The position numbers were made by a program, and so were the translations under genes. The notes under the pieces were generated by a model, which had not been told where the DNA came from, searched no databases, and was given only the letters and a program-made list of their open reading frames with translations. A stretch of 64,000 nt of DNA from JAAUTT01 sp038213375 (GTDB lineage: Bacteria; Bacteroidota; Bacteroidia; Bacteroidales; JAAUTT01). Where the stretch lies: positions 1 to 64,000 of the forward strand of contig JBBQTB010000009.1 of NCBI GenBank assembly GCA_038213375.1. Reading direction: 5' to 3'. Within the stretch, counting starts at the first letter, position 1; each line of letters starts with the position of its first letter. This document shows positions 45,496 to 55,320 of this stretch, in pieces.

Positions 45496-46287
45496 TTAAT
45501 TTTCTCCGCTATGTTTACCCAACGTGGCTAAAATACCTCCATCAACATAAAGGATGTGGCCATTTACAAAATCCGATGCTTTTGATGCGAGGAATATAGC
45601 AGCTCCTTCCAGATCTTCGGGGTTTCCCCAGCGATTGGCAGGTGTGCGCTTAAGAATAAATTCGTTAAATGGGTGACCATCTACTCTGATAGGGGCGGTT
45701 TGTTCGGTTGCAAAGTATCCGGGGCCAATACCATTAATTTGAATGTTGTATTTTGCCCATTCTGAGGCCATATTTTTGGTAAGCATTTTCAAACCTCCCT
45801 TTGCAGCTGCATATGCACCAACTGATGGTCTGCCTAGTTCACTCATCATCGAACACATATTTATGATTTTACCCGATTTACGCGCCATCATAGCTTTTAC
45901 AACGCTTTTTGCCATAATAAAAGGTCCCGTAAGATCTATCTTCAGCACTAGCTCCCAATCGGCAACTTCCATATCTTCCATAGGTATTCGTTTGATGATA
46001 CCGGCATTGTTGATAAGGATATCAATTGGCGCCACTTCTTTTTCGATTTTAGCGATCGCGTTTTTTACAGCGGTTTCGTCGGTTACATCGAATAAATAAG
46101 CGTGGGCCGTTATTCCCTTTGCAGCAAATTCCTTTAAAGCGTGATCAAGTTTTTCAGGAGAGACATCGTTAATGACTATTTTTGCGCCGGCCTTTGCCAA
46201 ACCTGATGCAATTGCCATCCCCAAACCGTGTGTGCCCCCCGTGATGAGTGCAGTTTTACCAGTTAAATTAAACAATTCTATTGACAT
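45496..46287 (-). CDS. kduD: SDR oxidoreductase, KduD-like (2-keto-3-deoxygluconate / gluconate 5-dehydrogenase type)
   Basis: A 263-residue classical short-chain dehydrogenase: cofactor loop TGGTHGLGMAIASGLA, NNAG, catalytic Ser in NMCSMMSELG and YAAAKGG (the YxxxK pair), with the family end FVNGHILYVDGGILATLG. It starts five bases after the kduI-like gene, so they are one operon. In pectin and uronate breakdown KduI isomerises 4-deoxy-L-threo-5-hexosulose uronate and KduD reduces the product to 2-keto-3-deoxygluconate. The KduD assignment rests on this pairing; by sequence alone a gluconate 5-dehydrogenase is equally likely. Confidence 0.85.
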   Translation of the reverse strand: MSIELFNLTGKTALITGGTHGLGMAIASGLAKAGAKIVINDVSPEKLDHALKEFAAKGITAHAYLFDVTDETAVKNAIAKIEKEVAPIDILINNAGIIKRIPMEDMEVADWELVLKIDLTGPFIMAKSVVKAMMARKSGKIINMCSMMSELGRPSVGAYAAAKGGLKMLTKNMASEWAKYNIQINGIGPGYFATEQTAPIRVDGHPFNEFILKRTPANRWGNPEDLEGAAIFLASKASDFVNGHILYVDGGILATLGKHSGEN

Positions 46288-46292
46288 ATTTT

Positions 46293-47135
46293 TTATTTTA
46301 AATTAGTTATATTGCATGAATCCATATCTCCATAATCGAGGTTTTCGCCAGCCATGCCCCAAATAAAGGTGTAATTACTTGTGCCGGCAGCTGAGTGAAT
46401 TGACCATGCAGGAGAAATTACAGCCTCTTCGTTCTGCATCCATATATGTCTGGTTTCATGCGTTTGACCCATAAAATGACATACTGACTGTTTTTCAGGA
46501 ACTTCAAAATAAAAATATGCTTCCATCCGGCGAAGATGCGTGTGCGGTGGCATTGTATTCCAAACACTTCCCGGTTTTAATTCGGTCATTCCCATTTGGA
46601 GTTGGCAGGTTTTTACCACACTGTTTACCAATAGCTTGTTTATAGTTCGGGCGTTAGACGTTTCCAAACTTCCTATTTGAACAACTTCAGCATCGGCGCG
46701 GGTAACTTTTGTGGTGGGATATTCAGCATGAGCGGGTGCCGAGTTAAAATAGAAATGAGCCGGTGCATTGACCGAATTACTTTTAAATATCACTTTTTTG
46801 TTTCCCTTCCCTATATAAAGCGATTCTTTAAAATCGAGATCATATATTTTATCATCAACACTTACAGTGCCTTTACCTCCAACATTGATAATACCCACTT
46901 CTCTTCTTTCGCAGAAGAAGGATGCTTTTAATAGATCGATTGTTTCGAGCACCAGTTCCTTATTTGCAGGTATGGCGCCACCTACAATTAGTCGATCGAA
47001 GAGCGAATACACCATCTTAACCTGATCGTTAACCATCAGGGTTTCAACTAAGAATTCTTTGCGCATACGGGCCGTATCGTAGGATTTTGCATCCTCAGGA
47101 CTGCATGAATACCGGATTTCGTGGTTTGTCGACAT
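46293..47135 (-). CDS. kduI: 5-keto-4-deoxyuronate isomerase
   Basis: A 280-residue cupin isomerase, close to the usual 278. Family signatures are YSCSPEDAKSYDTARMRKEF at the start and the zinc site TMPPHTHLRRMEAYFYFEV with CHFMGQTHETRHIWM (His, His, Glu and His ligands). It converts 4-deoxy-L-threo-5-hexosulose uronate to 3-deoxy-D-glycero-2,5-hexodiulosonate in uronate catabolism. It leads the two-gene operon with kduD. This suggests the organism uses pectin- or glycosaminoglycan-type unsaturated uronates, though no lyases are in the window. Confidence 0.95.
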   Translation of the reverse strand: MSTNHEIRYSCSPEDAKSYDTARMRKEFLVETLMVNDQVKMVYSLFDRLIVGGAIPANKELVLETIDLLKASFFCERREVGIINVGGKGTVSVDDKIYDLDFKESLYIGKGNKKVIFKSNSVNAPAHFYFNSAPAHAEYPTTKVTRADAEVVQIGSLETSNARTINKLLVNSVVKTCQLQMGMTELKPGSVWNTMPPHTHLRRMEAYFYFEVPEKQSVCHFMGQTHETRHIWMQNEEAVISPAWSIHSAAGTSNYTFIWGMAGENLDYGDMDSCNITNLK

Positions 47136-47394
47136 AAGATTTATTATTTAGTGAAATACTTTTATCAATTAATGAGTTGACACGTGTGGTTATAACTTGC
47201 AATAATGATTTGCGCAACCGATTGCTCAAAGATAAATAAAGATAAGTATAATTAAATAATAATAAATAGAAATACTGCCCTATCGGGACGACGTTCTGCT
47301 AATCATGTTTTTAACTGCATTTGCATCCTATATACAAATCGAAAGTTTATAAATTTACCATAAATTGTGCATCTTTGCGCCGAAAAAAACAAGT

Positions 47395-47880
47395 ATGGAC
47401 AACAATTATTTGGAGCATTTTTTTGATTCTTCTAACGAATATTATTTTTCCAAATTGGAAGCTTTTGAAAATAAGAAAAAAATCAGCTTTAATATCTATG
47501 CATTCTTGTTTGGATTTCTTTGGTTTTTATACCGCAAGATGTATCGCCAAGCGATGTATCTTATCGCATGTGTGGTATTAGTAAGCGCTGGCGAAAATTT
47601 ATATTTTGGAGCCCGGCTAACCAGCGAGCCTCACCTCGCATTGATATTAAATGGTGTAAATACCTTGCTGTTCAGCTTATTTACTGGGTTTTTTGGAAAT
47701 TGGATATATCTGGTTTTTGCTAAAAAAGAGATTGCCAGAATTATTCAACACACTGAAAACGATGAACAATTGCGGATGAAATTAATAGCGCAACGGGGCA
47801 GTACCTCTCATTTATGGGTAATTGTTATTCTTGTAATTATGTTGATTTCACAATTAATCAGCAGCTCAATGACAAACTAA
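47395..47880 (+). CDS. DUF2628 membrane protein
   Basis: A 161-residue protein starting at ATG 47395. A soluble N-terminal part (residues 1-35) is followed by FLFGFLWFLYRKMYRQAMYL and further hydrophobic segments, then a C-terminal anchor, VIVILVIMLISQLI. The F..PF.W.lYRkMy pattern is that of DUF2628, small inner-membrane proteins of unknown role. CATCTTTG at about 47370 resembles a -7 element. It is divergent from kduI by 259 bases. Confidence 0.75.
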   Translation: MDNNYLEHFFDSSNEYYFSKLEAFENKKKISFNIYAFLFGFLWFLYRKMYRQAMYLIACVVLVSAGENLYFGARLTSEPHLALILNGVNTLLFSLFTGFFGNWIYLVFAKKEIARIIQHTENDEQLRMKLIAQRGSTSHLWVIVILVIMLISQLISSSMTN

Positions 47881-48129
47881 AAATCGGGTTTTTCGTATAC
47901 CCACAGCCTTAATACCTTTTTTATCAATAATATAATAGGTAATAATATAATTGGTTATTTGGTTAGCACTTTTATTTCGACTAAGGTTACTATTGAAAAT
48001 AAGGTTTTCCCAACTAATTCAATCCTGAATATGTAATTTTTAAATTTGTTTAACACTAATAATTTTTTTTTAAAATTCATTTCATACTTTTGACTTTTGA
48101 TGAATATTCCGGAAGACGAAATTATTTGA

Positions 48130-48675
48130 ATGCAAAAAGACGAAAAAGATATTGTCAGAAAAATTCAAAAGGGCGATTCCAAAGCGTTCGAAAAAGTGTA
48201 TACTGAATACCATAAAAGTGTCGGAAGGTATATTATGCATTTTATTCATGATATTGAGGAATCTGCTAATATCCTTCAGGATGTGTTTATCAGTGTTTGG
48301 GAAATGCGTGAAAAAATTGACGAAGAGCTGCCCATTCAGCATTTATTATATAGGATAGCTAAAAACAAGGTTTTAAATTATCTGCGCAAAGCAGTGAATG
48401 AAAAATATTACCTCAATTATTGTAAGGAAAATAATACCGAATCTGATTTATCAACAGAGCAATTCATAAACTATAATGAGTTAGAAACAATTTTTCGTAA
48501 TAGCATTAAGGATTTGCCTGAGCGACGAAGAGAGATATTCCTTTATAGTGTGGACAATGGATTGTCATATAAAGAGATATCTGAAAAATTGAATATCTCT
48601 GAAAATACTGTTGATACTCAAATAAGAAATGCATTGGATTATATTCGAAAAACAATTCAATCTAAGTTTCATTAA
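48130..48675 (+). CDS. ECF sigma factor of the PUL
   Basis: A 181-residue ECF sigma-70 factor of the Bacteroidota PUL-associated type. Region 2: SKAFEKVYTEYHKSVGRYIM and NILQDVFISVWEMR; region 4: DLPERRREIFLYSVDNGLSY and NISENTVDTQIRNALDYIRK. It is followed by fecR, susC and susD genes, so it should drive their transcription once released from the FecR anti-sigma factor. TACTTTTG at 48085-48092, 38 bases before the ATG, fits the -7 consensus. Confidence 0.93.
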   Translation: MQKDEKDIVRKIQKGDSKAFEKVYTEYHKSVGRYIMHFIHDIEESANILQDVFISVWEMREKIDEELPIQHLLYRIAKNKVLNYLRKAVNEKYYLNYCKENNTESDLSTEQFINYNELETIFRNSIKDLPERRREIFLYSVDNGLSYKEISEKLNISENTVDTQIRNALDYIRKTIQSKFH

Positions 48676-48766
48676 ATCAGTGTTCAATAATTATTTTTTA
48701 AATATTTCAGTATTCCCTTCACGGAACATTATCAATTAAGTGTTTTAATTAATGTAGGCAGAAAAT

Positions 48767-49858
48767 ATGGACAAAAAACACATTCAGTATTTACTTGAAA
48801 AACATTCTTCAGGATCTATCTCCTCCGAAGATGTTGCTGAATTATATCAACTATTGAATCATCAGGATAGTACAAACGATGTTGAAAGCTATTCGAACAG
48901 CATTTGGGCAAAATCTCAATCTGGGCCCACGTTCAACTCATATCCCAAAGTATGGGAAAATATTAGCCGGTCATTACCTCTCAATTCATCTGAATCAATT
49001 GCTCCCCTCTATAAAAATATTGGTTTACAGTTATTAAAATATGCCGCCATCATTATTTTTTCGGTAGGTTTAACGTGGCTGTATTTCAGTATTAAAGAAA
49101 AAGGAATACAAGGTCAGGTAGCTTTTAACGATTACAGAGTACCTTATGGTTCAAAATCATCATTGATATTGCCGGATGGGACAAAAATTTGGATGAATTC
49201 CGGTAGCAGGATTCGTTATCCGGAGAAATTTGCTGAAAAAGACAGAACAATCTACCTTGAAGGCGAAGCGTTTTTTGATGTAACACATAATCCCAAACGA
49301 CCTTTTATTGTTAAAACATCGGATATAAACATTAAAGTTTATGGCACCAGATTTAATGTGAAATCGTTTCCCGAAGAAAGCATTATTGAAACTGCCTTAT
49401 TATCAGGTTCCATAGAAATTGAGAGAACCAATGCCGCAGGGAAGGTGCTCAATAATATAAAAATGTTACCAAACCAGATAGTTTCTTATTCAAAAAAGAA
49501 AGGTGATTTTGTTTCAGACGAAACGTCAAAAAAAACACCTGAAGATCATAAAATGGTATCTATTGTGTATCCGGGAAAGGTGAAGGAAGTAAAACCTATT
49601 GCTGCTGTTACTTTTATTGAATTGGTAACATCTTGGAAAGATGAAAAATTGATATTTAAAAAGGAAAATATTCAAAGCATTATAATAAAAATGCAACGTT
49701 GGTACGATGTAAAAATTACACTCCAGAATGAAGACCTTAGAAAATGCATTTTTACCGGAACTTTTGATAAGGAGACCGTTGAGCAAGCATTGGATGCCTT
49801 AAAGCTTACTTATCCATTCACCTTTACCATAAATAAAAATGTAATTGTTATAAAATAG
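48767..49858 (+). CDS. FecR-family anti-sigma factor
   Basis: A 363-residue transmembrane anti-sigma factor. The cytoplasmic N-terminal part (1-85) precedes one membrane helix (LLKYAAIIIFSVGLTWLYF, about 88-107). The periplasmic FecR domain (YGSKSSLILPDGTKIWMNSG, YLEGEAFFDVTHNPKRPFIV) and a C-terminal DUF4974 domain (about 290-360, ending TINKNVIVIK) follow. It would hold the upstream sigma factor inactive until signalled by the STN domain of the neighbouring SusC. Gap to the sigma gene is 91 bases. Confidence 0.93.
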   Translation: MDKKHIQYLLEKHSSGSISSEDVAELYQLLNHQDSTNDVESYSNSIWAKSQSGPTFNSYPKVWENISRSLPLNSSESIAPLYKNIGLQLLKYAAIIIFSVGLTWLYFSIKEKGIQGQVAFNDYRVPYGSKSSLILPDGTKIWMNSGSRIRYPEKFAEKDRTIYLEGEAFFDVTHNPKRPFIVKTSDINIKVYGTRFNVKSFPEESIIETALLSGSIEIERTNAAGKVLNNIKMLPNQIVSYSKKKGDFVSDETSKKTPEDHKMVSIVYPGKVKEVKPIAAVTFIELVTSWKDEKLIFKKENIQSIIIKMQRWYDVKITLQNEDLRKCIFTGTFDKETVEQALDALKLTYPFTFTINKNVIVIK

Positions 49859-49928
49859 AAACTATATCTAGCTATACTATACTAAAATCTATTATGCCTA
49901 TGATTTAAATCCACCTTATAATCAAAAA

Positions 49929-49960
49929 AAACCGGAAAGTGCTCCAACACCTCCCGGTTT
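49929..49960 (+). terminator. Hairpin between fecR and susC
   Basis: Outer stem AAACCGG/CCGGTTT and inner GTG/CAC, separated by a symmetric three-by-three internal loop, with loop CTCCAA. The T-tail is only TTT. It lies 70 bases after fecR and 46 bases before susC, and could end the regulator transcript or attenuate it. Confidence 0.5.
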
Positions 49961-50005
49961 ACTGATACCCAAAATACTATATATTAATTAATAACAAACA
50001 AAAGT

Positions 50006-53000
50006 ATGAAAAATCCTTCGATTTATTGCAAGGGATTAGGTGATTTTTTTAATTCAACCATCCTAAAAATTATGAAACTGACGACAGTACTGCTATTATT
50101 CGGATTATTTAATTTATCTGCCAAAACCTATTCTCAGGAAAGCAGATTGTCTTTTTCACTAAAAGACGCATCTATACAAGAAGTTCTGGATGTGCTTGAA
50201 AAAAGCACCAATTTAAAGTTTCTTTACCGGAACGAGACTCTCTCTTCTCAAAAGGTTACAATTCTGGCCAAGGATGCAACCATTGATGAAATTTTGTCAC
50301 AAACATTGGCAAATACCGATGTATCGTATAAATTGTTATCAAATAATCTGGTTGTAATTACTCCTAAAGGATATTTACAGCAGGTTACCATTGCCGGTAA
50401 GGTAATTGACCCTGATGGAATAGCCATGCCTGGTGTTAATGTTACTGTAAAAGGTACTACACTTGGGGTTATGACTGATGTTGACGGAAAGTATTCCATT
50501 AAAGTGGGCGATTCGAATGCTACTTTGATATTTTCATTTGTAGGTTATACATCCGAAGAAATTGCCGTTCAGGGAAGAACACAAATTGACTTGACTCTGA
50601 CGACAGATATTAAAAAATTAGACGAAATTGTTGTGGTGGGTTATGGCACTCAAAAAAGAGTTACTGCCACCGGTTCTGTAGTTTCTGCCAAAGGTGATGA
50701 GATCAGCCAATCTCCCGGTACTAATTTAACCAATAACCTCGTAGGTCGCCTCCCGGGTCTTACAGCTGTTTCACGAAGCGGTGAACCCGGTTCCGATGGC
50801 GCTACCCTGCGTATTCGCGGATCAAATACTTTAGGTGACAATAGTCCTCTTGTTGTGGTTGACGGAGTTGCAAACCGCGGTATGGAACGTCTTAACCCAA
50901 ATGATATCGAAACTATCACCATTTTAAAAGATGCCTCAGCAGCCATTTATGGATCACAGGCGGCCAATGGTGTTATTCTTATTACTACCAAACGTGGTAA
51001 ACTCGGCAAACCTAAAGTTTCGATCAGTTTGAACGGTGGTTTCAACCAACCAACCCGTATTCCTAAAATGGCAGATGCTTCCCAGTATGCGACTATGTTG
51101 AATGAAATTGCCTATTATAAAAACCCAACCGGTGGACGCAATCAGAAATATTCTGTAGATGATATTACAAAATACGGTGATGGTTCCGATCCATGGGGTC
51201 ACCCAAATACCGACTGGTTTGGTGAAGTATTCAAACCCTGGTCCAACCAGAATCATGAAAATGTTTCCATTTCCGGAGGTACAGAAAATATGAAATATTT
51301 TCTTTCATTGGGTGCCAAATTCGAAGATGGTTATTACAAACACAGTGCTACCAATTACAAACAATACGATTTTCGTACCAACATCGATGGTAAGGTAAAC
51401 AAATACATCAATGTTGCTTTTGATGTTGCAGGACGTGAAGAATTGAAAAACTATCCAACCCGTTCATCCAGTTCTATTTTCCGGATGTTGATGCGTGGCA
51501 AGCCAAACATGCCTGCATACTGGCCTGATGGCACTCCGGGTCCCGATATCGAATATGGTGACAATCCTGCTGTAACTTCAACAGATGCAACTGGTTACGA
51601 CAGAAATAAAAATTATGTTCTCGAAAGTAATTTACGCACCGTCATTGTTATTCCATGGGTTAACGGATTATCGGTAACAGCAAATGCTTCTATCGATAAA
51701 ACATTCAATTTCCATAAAAAATTCGAAACACCTTGGTATTTATATACCTGGGACGGTGGAGCTGAGCATAAGGTAACCAAAGGTATCAGAGGTTTAGCTT
51801 CTCCTCAGTTATCAGAGGACATGGGTGATGAACAACGGATTACGGTTAATGCCTATGCTACTTATGAAAAGACCCTGATGGACATACACAACATCAAACT
51901 GATGGTGGGTACTGAACGACGAAATGGAAATTGGGATGGTTTTAATGCTTTCCGTAAAAACTATATTTCGGGCGCTGTTGACCAGTTATTTGCAGGTGCT
52001 TCAGATCTATACATGACCAACGGCGGTTCTGCAAGTCAAAATGCTTACATGAGTTATTTCGGACGTGTCAATTACGATTTGAGCCGCAAATACATGGTGG
52101 AATTTGTATGGAGATATGATGGATCCTATAAATTTCCAAAATCCAAACAATTTGGCTTTTTCCCTGGAATTTCTGCCGGATGGCGTATCTCTGAAGAGAG
52201 TTTCTGGAAAAATAACCTGTCATTCTTTGATGATTTCAAAATTCGTGGATCATGGGGTCAAACCGGGAATGACAGAATCGAAGAATATCAATACATATCA
52301 TCCTATGGTTATTTATCAGTAAATAATTCACCAAGAAGCTACGTTTATAACGGTGTTGAAAATAAATTATTGGTTGAAACGAAAATTCCCAACCCAAATG
52401 TTACATGGGAAGTTGCCAATCAAGCAAATATAGGTTTTGATGCATCGTTCTTTAATAACAAATTAACAGTATCGGCCGATTATTTTAACAACCGCCGGTC
52501 ACAAATTTTATGGTGGAGAAATGCTTCAGTACCATCCTCTTCCGGTTTAAGCTTGCCTAGAGAAAATATTGGTAAGGTTGATAACAAAGGATTTGAGGCA
52601 ATTGTTGGCTTTCACAACCAGTTGGGAGACCTTAAATATGATTTGTCGGTCAACGGAAGCTATTCGAAAAATAAAATCGTTTTTTGGGATGAAACACCAG
52701 GTATTCCTGATTATCAGCAATCTACTGGCAAACCTATGGGTTCCGAATTGTATTATAATTCACTTGGCATTTTCAAAGACCAGGCAGCAATTGATGCTTA
52801 TCCTCATTGGGCTAATGCACGTCCGGGCGACGTTATTTTTGAAGATGTTAACGGAGATGGTAAAATTGACGGGTTAGACAAAGTAAGAAATGATAGAAAT
52901 AATATGCCAAGGTTTGTTGGTGGTTTCACCATTAACCTGCAATACAAACAATTTGATTTGGCTGTGTTAGTTCAGGGAGCAATGGGCGCCCAGCAATACG

Positions 53001-53365
53001 TTTCAGCTGAATCCGGTGAAATAGGAAATTATTACAAGGATTTTGCTGATAAGCGCTGGACACCGGAAAACACAGATGCTTCTTACCCAAGAACATTTAA
53101 CCGTGATGAAGAATACTGGAGAAGTCAGGGAAATACCTTCTGGCTTAAAAAATCCGATTATGTACGTTTGAAAAACATTGAAATTGGGTATAATTTACCA
53201 TTGAAAGCCAATAAAATGTTGGGTATTGAAGGGCTTCGGATTTACACAAATGGACTTAACCTGTTCACATTGGATAAATTAAAAGTAATTGACCCTGAAA
53301 CGGAAAGTGGACAAGCCTATCCTCTTCAACGAGTTGTGAACGCTGGTTTAACCATTACATTCTAA
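50006..53365 (+). CDS. SusC-family TonB-dependent receptor with STN domain
   Basis: A 1119-residue outer-membrane importer. After the signal region (about 1-44, ending SAKTYSQ) come an STN secretin/TonB N-terminal domain (about 45-100: FSLKDASIQEVLDVLEKSTN), a carboxypeptidase-regulatory domain (about 126-205), a linker with LDEIVVVGYGTQKRV (TonB box region), a plug (about 225-335: GRLPGLTAVSRSGEPGSDGA and ILKDASAAIYGSQAANGVIL) and a 22-strand barrel ending VNAGLTITF. The STN domain is the module that signals ligand binding to FecR. With SusD it forms the oligosaccharide-uptake complex of this locus. An ATG further downstream (at 50072) is possible but less consistent with length. Confidence 0.95.
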   Translation: MKNPSIYCKGLGDFFNSTILKIMKLTTVLLLFGLFNLSAKTYSQESRLSFSLKDASIQEVLDVLEKSTNLKFLYRNETLSSQKVTILAKDATIDEILSQTLANTDVSYKLLSNNLVVITPKGYLQQVTIAGKVIDPDGIAMPGVNVTVKGTTLGVMTDVDGKYSIKVGDSNATLIFSFVGYTSEEIAVQGRTQIDLTLTTDIKKLDEIVVVGYGTQKRVTATGSVVSAKGDEISQSPGTNLTNNLVGRLPGLTAVSRSGEPGSDGATLRIRGSNTLGDNSPLVVVDGVANRGMERLNPNDIETITILKDASAAIYGSQAANGVILITTKRGKLGKPKVSISLNGGFNQPTRIPKMADASQYATMLNEIAYYKNPTGGRNQKYSVDDITKYGDGSDPWGHPNTDWFGEVFKPWSNQNHENVSISGGTENMKYFLSLGAKFEDGYYKHSATNYKQYDFRTNIDGKVNKYINVAFDVAGREELKNYPTRSSSSIFRMLMRGKPNMPAYWPDGTPGPDIEYGDNPAVTSTDATGYDRNKNYVLESNLRTVIVIPWVNGLSVTANASIDKTFNFHKKFETPWYLYTWDGGAEHKVTKGIRGLASPQLSEDMGDEQRITVNAYATYEKTLMDIHNIKLMVGTERRNGNWDGFNAFRKNYISGAVDQLFAGASDLYMTNGGSASQNAYMSYFGRVNYDLSRKYMVEFVWRYDGSYKFPKSKQFGFFPGISAGWRISEESFWKNNLSFFDDFKIRGSWGQTGNDRIEEYQYISSYGYLSVNNSPRSYVYNGVENKLLVETKIPNPNVTWEVANQANIGFDASFFNNKLTVSADYFNNRRSQILWWRNASVPSSSGLSLPRENIGKVDNKGFEAIVGFHNQLGDLKYDLSVNGSYSKNKIVFWDETPGIPDYQQSTGKPMGSELYYNSLGIFKDQAAIDAYPHWANARPGDVIFEDVNGDGKIDGLDKVRNDRNNMPRFVGGFTINLQYKQFDLAVLVQGAMGAQQYVSAESGEIGNYYKDFADKRWTPENTDASYPRTFNRDEEYWRSQGNTFWLKKSDYVRLKNIEIGYNLPLKANKMLGIEGLRIYTNGLNLFTLDKLKVIDPETESGQAYPLQRVVNAGLTITF

Positions 53366-53384
53366 AATATTAATACACATAAAT

Positions 53385-55238
53385 ATGAAAAAGACACTGA
53401 ATATATTGATGATCTCTGCGATCGTCTCACTGTTATTCTCCTGCAAAAAAAAGGATGAATTTCTGGATAAACAACCATTGGGAGACTATTCCGAAACTGC
53501 CGTATGGAGTGATCCGGCCCTGGTTGAAACGTTTGTAAACACCATGTACCGTAATGCACTGGGTTTCCCATTCTCTATTGAACGCCTCTCTGATTATACG
53601 GACGAATCTCATTTTACTCCGGATTGGGATGTTACCAATTTTAATAAAAGCTTAATGACTTCCGATGGCTTATTGGGATGGGGTACCGATTGGGGGAACG
53701 GAGATCCAACAGCTAATACATTGCATTACCGTTGGGATCCCTTGTTTGCCAACGTTCGTAGGGCCAATATCTTCTTTGCAAAAATTGGTGTAGTTAAATC
53801 TGATGACAAAGCCAAGATCGATAATTTAAAAGGACAGGCATATTTTCTGCGTGCCTGGACTTATAATTACCTGACAGCTCTTTATGGTGGTGTTCCGTTA
53901 ATTACCAAAGTATACGGATTAACTGACTCATTTACAGTTGCACGGAATACTTACGAAGAATGTATCAATTTTGTGGTTGGCCAGCTCGATTCAGCAGCCA
54001 TGTATTTACCTGATGCTTATGCAAAGGATGGTCGCATTACCAAAGGAGCTGCATTGGCTTTCAAAGCACGGGTATTGCTGTATGCTGCTAGTGATTTGCA
54101 TAATTCTGCCAAAAACAATGTGGTTACCAGCGGATTTACTAAACCTGAATTGTTGGGTTATGTAGGTGGCGATGCCACTGCCCGTTGGACGGCTGCTAAA
54201 AATGCTGCCAAAGCCGTGATTGACTTGGATAAATACAGTTTGTACAAAAATGCACCTGCTGCTGGCGATTCAGTTGCCAATAATTTTGTAGAATTGTTTA
54301 CTTCCAAGGGAACCAGTGAGGATATCTTATTGCAGTTTTTCAGCACAAAAACTGACGAAAGTTGGTCAGGGTATAATCCGGCTTTATATTGCGGACCTAA
54401 CGGTTACCATAACTGGGGGAACAATTGCCCGCTTGGCGATCTCGTAGATGATTATGAAATGAAAGACGGAAGCAAATTTGATTGGAACAATGCTACCCAC
54501 AAGGCCAATCCGTATATAAACCGTGATTCCCGTTTGTATGCCACCATCCTCTATGAAGGTGTACAATGGAGAAAACGTCCAGATGATGCGTTAAAGATCG
54601 ACCCGTTTAGTAAAATACAGGTTGGCGCCATATATGATATGTCTGGCACAGTGATTAAAGCTGGTCTTGATACCCGCTCAGGTCCTATAGAAGACTGGAA
54701 TGGCGGTAAAACAGGATACTATGTTAGAAAATGGGTTGATCCATCGTTAGATCCCCAGTTTGTTAAACAGGAAGTTCCTTTCAAACACCTTCGCTATGGC
54801 GAAGTATTGTTAAACTATGCTGAAGCCTGTATTGAACTGGGACAAGATGCAGAAGCCCGCACCTATATTAACATGATTCGTACCCGTGCTGGTCAACCTA
54901 ATTTAGCTGCTTTAACAGGAGATGCATTGCGGCAGGCTTACCGTCACGAACGTCGTGTTGAATTTGCCTATGAAGATCAGCGTTTCTGGGACGTTCGCCG
55001 TTGGATGATTGGAGCTGCTGCTTATCACCAGACCTCAGCAGTTAGTGTTAAATATTCAACTTCTGAGACTGTCTCAAGCTATAGAAAAGAAGATGGATCT
55101 ACCTATGGTAGTGCAACATTTGCCAAAGTTGACTTGGGTGGAGATGCCAGAGCATGGGATAAGAAATGCTATTTCTTCCCGATTATGCGTTCTGAGATGA
55201 ATAAAAATAACAAACTTGTTCAGAATCCTGGATACTAA
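53385..55238 (+). CDS. SusD/RagB-family glycan-binding lipoprotein
   Basis: A 617-residue surface lipoprotein. The lipobox SLLFSCKKKDEFLDKQP places the acylated Cys at residue 20. The body is the SusD tetratricopeptide-like helical fold: AYFLRAWTYNYLTALYGGVP in the first half and FKHLRYGEVLLNYAEACIEL with AYRHERRVEFAYEDQRFWDV near the end. It binds the target glycan and lids the SusC barrel. It starts 19 bases after susC, typical of a co-transcribed pair. A strong terminator lies 20 bases beyond its stop. Confidence 0.96.
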   Translation: MKKTLNILMISAIVSLLFSCKKKDEFLDKQPLGDYSETAVWSDPALVETFVNTMYRNALGFPFSIERLSDYTDESHFTPDWDVTNFNKSLMTSDGLLGWGTDWGNGDPTANTLHYRWDPLFANVRRANIFFAKIGVVKSDDKAKIDNLKGQAYFLRAWTYNYLTALYGGVPLITKVYGLTDSFTVARNTYEECINFVVGQLDSAAMYLPDAYAKDGRITKGAALAFKARVLLYAASDLHNSAKNNVVTSGFTKPELLGYVGGDATARWTAAKNAAKAVIDLDKYSLYKNAPAAGDSVANNFVELFTSKGTSEDILLQFFSTKTDESWSGYNPALYCGPNGYHNWGNNCPLGDLVDDYEMKDGSKFDWNNATHKANPYINRDSRLYATILYEGVQWRKRPDDALKIDPFSKIQVGAIYDMSGTVIKAGLDTRSGPIEDWNGGKTGYYVRKWVDPSLDPQFVKQEVPFKHLRYGEVLLNYAEACIELGQDAEARTYINMIRTRAGQPNLAALTGDALRQAYRHERRVEFAYEDQRFWDVRRWMIGAAAYHQTSAVSVKYSTSETVSSYRKEDGSTYGSATFAKVDLGGDARAWDKKCYFFPIMRSEMNKNNKLVQNPGY

Positions 55239-55257
55239 ACATTCGTAATATTCTTTC

Positions 55258-55300
55258 AATGGCAAGCAAAGCTTTATGCATTTGCTTGCCATTTTCTTTT
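55258..55300 (+). terminator. Strong hairpin after susD
   Basis: Perfect 13-bp stem AATGGCAAGCAAA/TTTGCTTGCCATT with a ten-base loop, then TTCTTTT. It lies 20 bases past the susD stop and 21 bases before the GH2 gene, so transcription of the glycosidases must read through or start anew. Confidence 0.85.
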
Positions 55301-55320
55301 CATAAAAAACCGAAACCGAA

